5,465 nucleotides of DNA from an uncultured Bacteroidales bacterium (GTDB lineage: Bacteria; Bacteroidota; Bacteroidia; Bacteroidales; Bacteroidaceae): contig CACZRQ010000151.1 of assembly GCA_902783615.1 (NCBI GenBank), forward strand, positions 1-5,465, in the 5' to 3' direction. The notes beneath the pieces were generated by a model, which saw only the letters and a list, made by a program, of their open reading frames with translations, ran no database searches and was not told where the DNA came from. The position numbers were made by a program, and so were the translations under genes. Every line of letters starts with the position of its first letter. Position 1 is the first letter of the stretch. This document shows positions 5,279-5,465 of the stretch, piece by piece.

Positions 5279-5465
5279 TTAATACTTCATACATATTTTC
5301 TGCTTATATTCCTCTGTCTTGATGTAACAGCCCATTAGATTATCATGATATATGTACTTCCTGCTTATCCAGCTGCGCAGCGTAGAAGCCCCATCGCCCG
5401 ATTTGCCCTGACTTTGCCTCATCAGCAGATACTGCTCCCGCGTAAACTGGTCAGGCAGCAGCTCC
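5279..5465 (-). CDS. C-terminal fragment, probable DUF3987-type protein
   Basis: Only the last 61 codons are in the window; the gene enters from the right edge, and the reading frame starts one base in, at 5464. The fragment reads ELLPDQFTREQYLLMRQ at its beginning and GCYIKTEEYKQKICMKY at its end, with a helix-rich middle (TLRSWISRKYIY) that looks like a small winged-helix or HTH-type domain. This ending resembles the C-terminus of Bacteroidota DUF3987/VirE-type primase-helicase-like proteins encoded on mobile elements, recalled from memory and based on a short stretch. The downstream M15 peptidase on the same strand fits that context. The function cannot be established from this fragment. 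Confidence 0.65.
   Translation of the reverse strand, partial: ELLPDQFTREQYLLMRQSQGKSGDGASTLRSWISRKYIYHDNLMGCYIKTEEYKQKICMKY

Overview
The window reads as a chromosomal segment from a Bacteroidota bacterium, most likely in the Prevotella/Segatella group. Three promoters fit the Bacteroidota pattern of a TTTG-like -33 box, about 20 bp, then a TAnnTTTG -7 box. Shine-Dalgarno sequences are absent before the starts. The right end carries a mobile or phage-associated gene pair (M15 peptidase beside a probable DUF3987 protein) typical of gut Bacteroidota. The genus is inferred from style and protein resemblance, not from a search.

Layout. Positions 1-263 hold no convincing gene. They contain a cluster of short palindromic repeats and a strong bidirectional terminator (190-215). 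A 62-residue two-helix membrane protein (264-452, minus) is divergent from a plus-strand operon: a six-helix DUF7010-like membrane protein (600-1133), the menaquinone prenyltransferase MenA (1147-2064) and a radical SAM protein (2071-2943). Gaps of 13 and 6 nt suggest one transcript from a good promoter at 546-577. The next intergenic region (2944-3095) holds a weak hairpin, two TTTGTGCA palindromes, an inverted copy of the left-end repeat and a promoter. It leads into a second operon: an M50-type membrane metalloprotease (3096-4271) overlapped by 35 nt by an AlaX-like editing protein (4237-4704). Converging on it from the minus strand are an M15 peptidase (4718-5224) and the last 61 codons of an upstream gene that runs out of the window (5279-5465). 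These two are separated by three tandem 9-bp repeats.

How the genes fit together. MenA makes the membrane-embedded menaquinone precursor. The adjoining radical SAM protein has an intact CxxxCxxC cluster site, but its GGEP motif is replaced, so it is either a divergent enzyme or one that handles SAM differently. Its tight linkage to menA suggests, but does not prove, a role in quinone or isoprenoid lipid metabolism. The M50/AlaX pair joins intramembrane proteolysis with aminoacyl-tRNA quality control, and no pathway linking them is evident. The right-hand pair looks like part of an integrated-element module. I see no clearly novel multi-gene defence or biosynthetic system. The most unusual points are the altered radical SAM motif beside menA, the repeat family with covarying arms, and the perfect 10-bp hairpin inside the M15 gene start.
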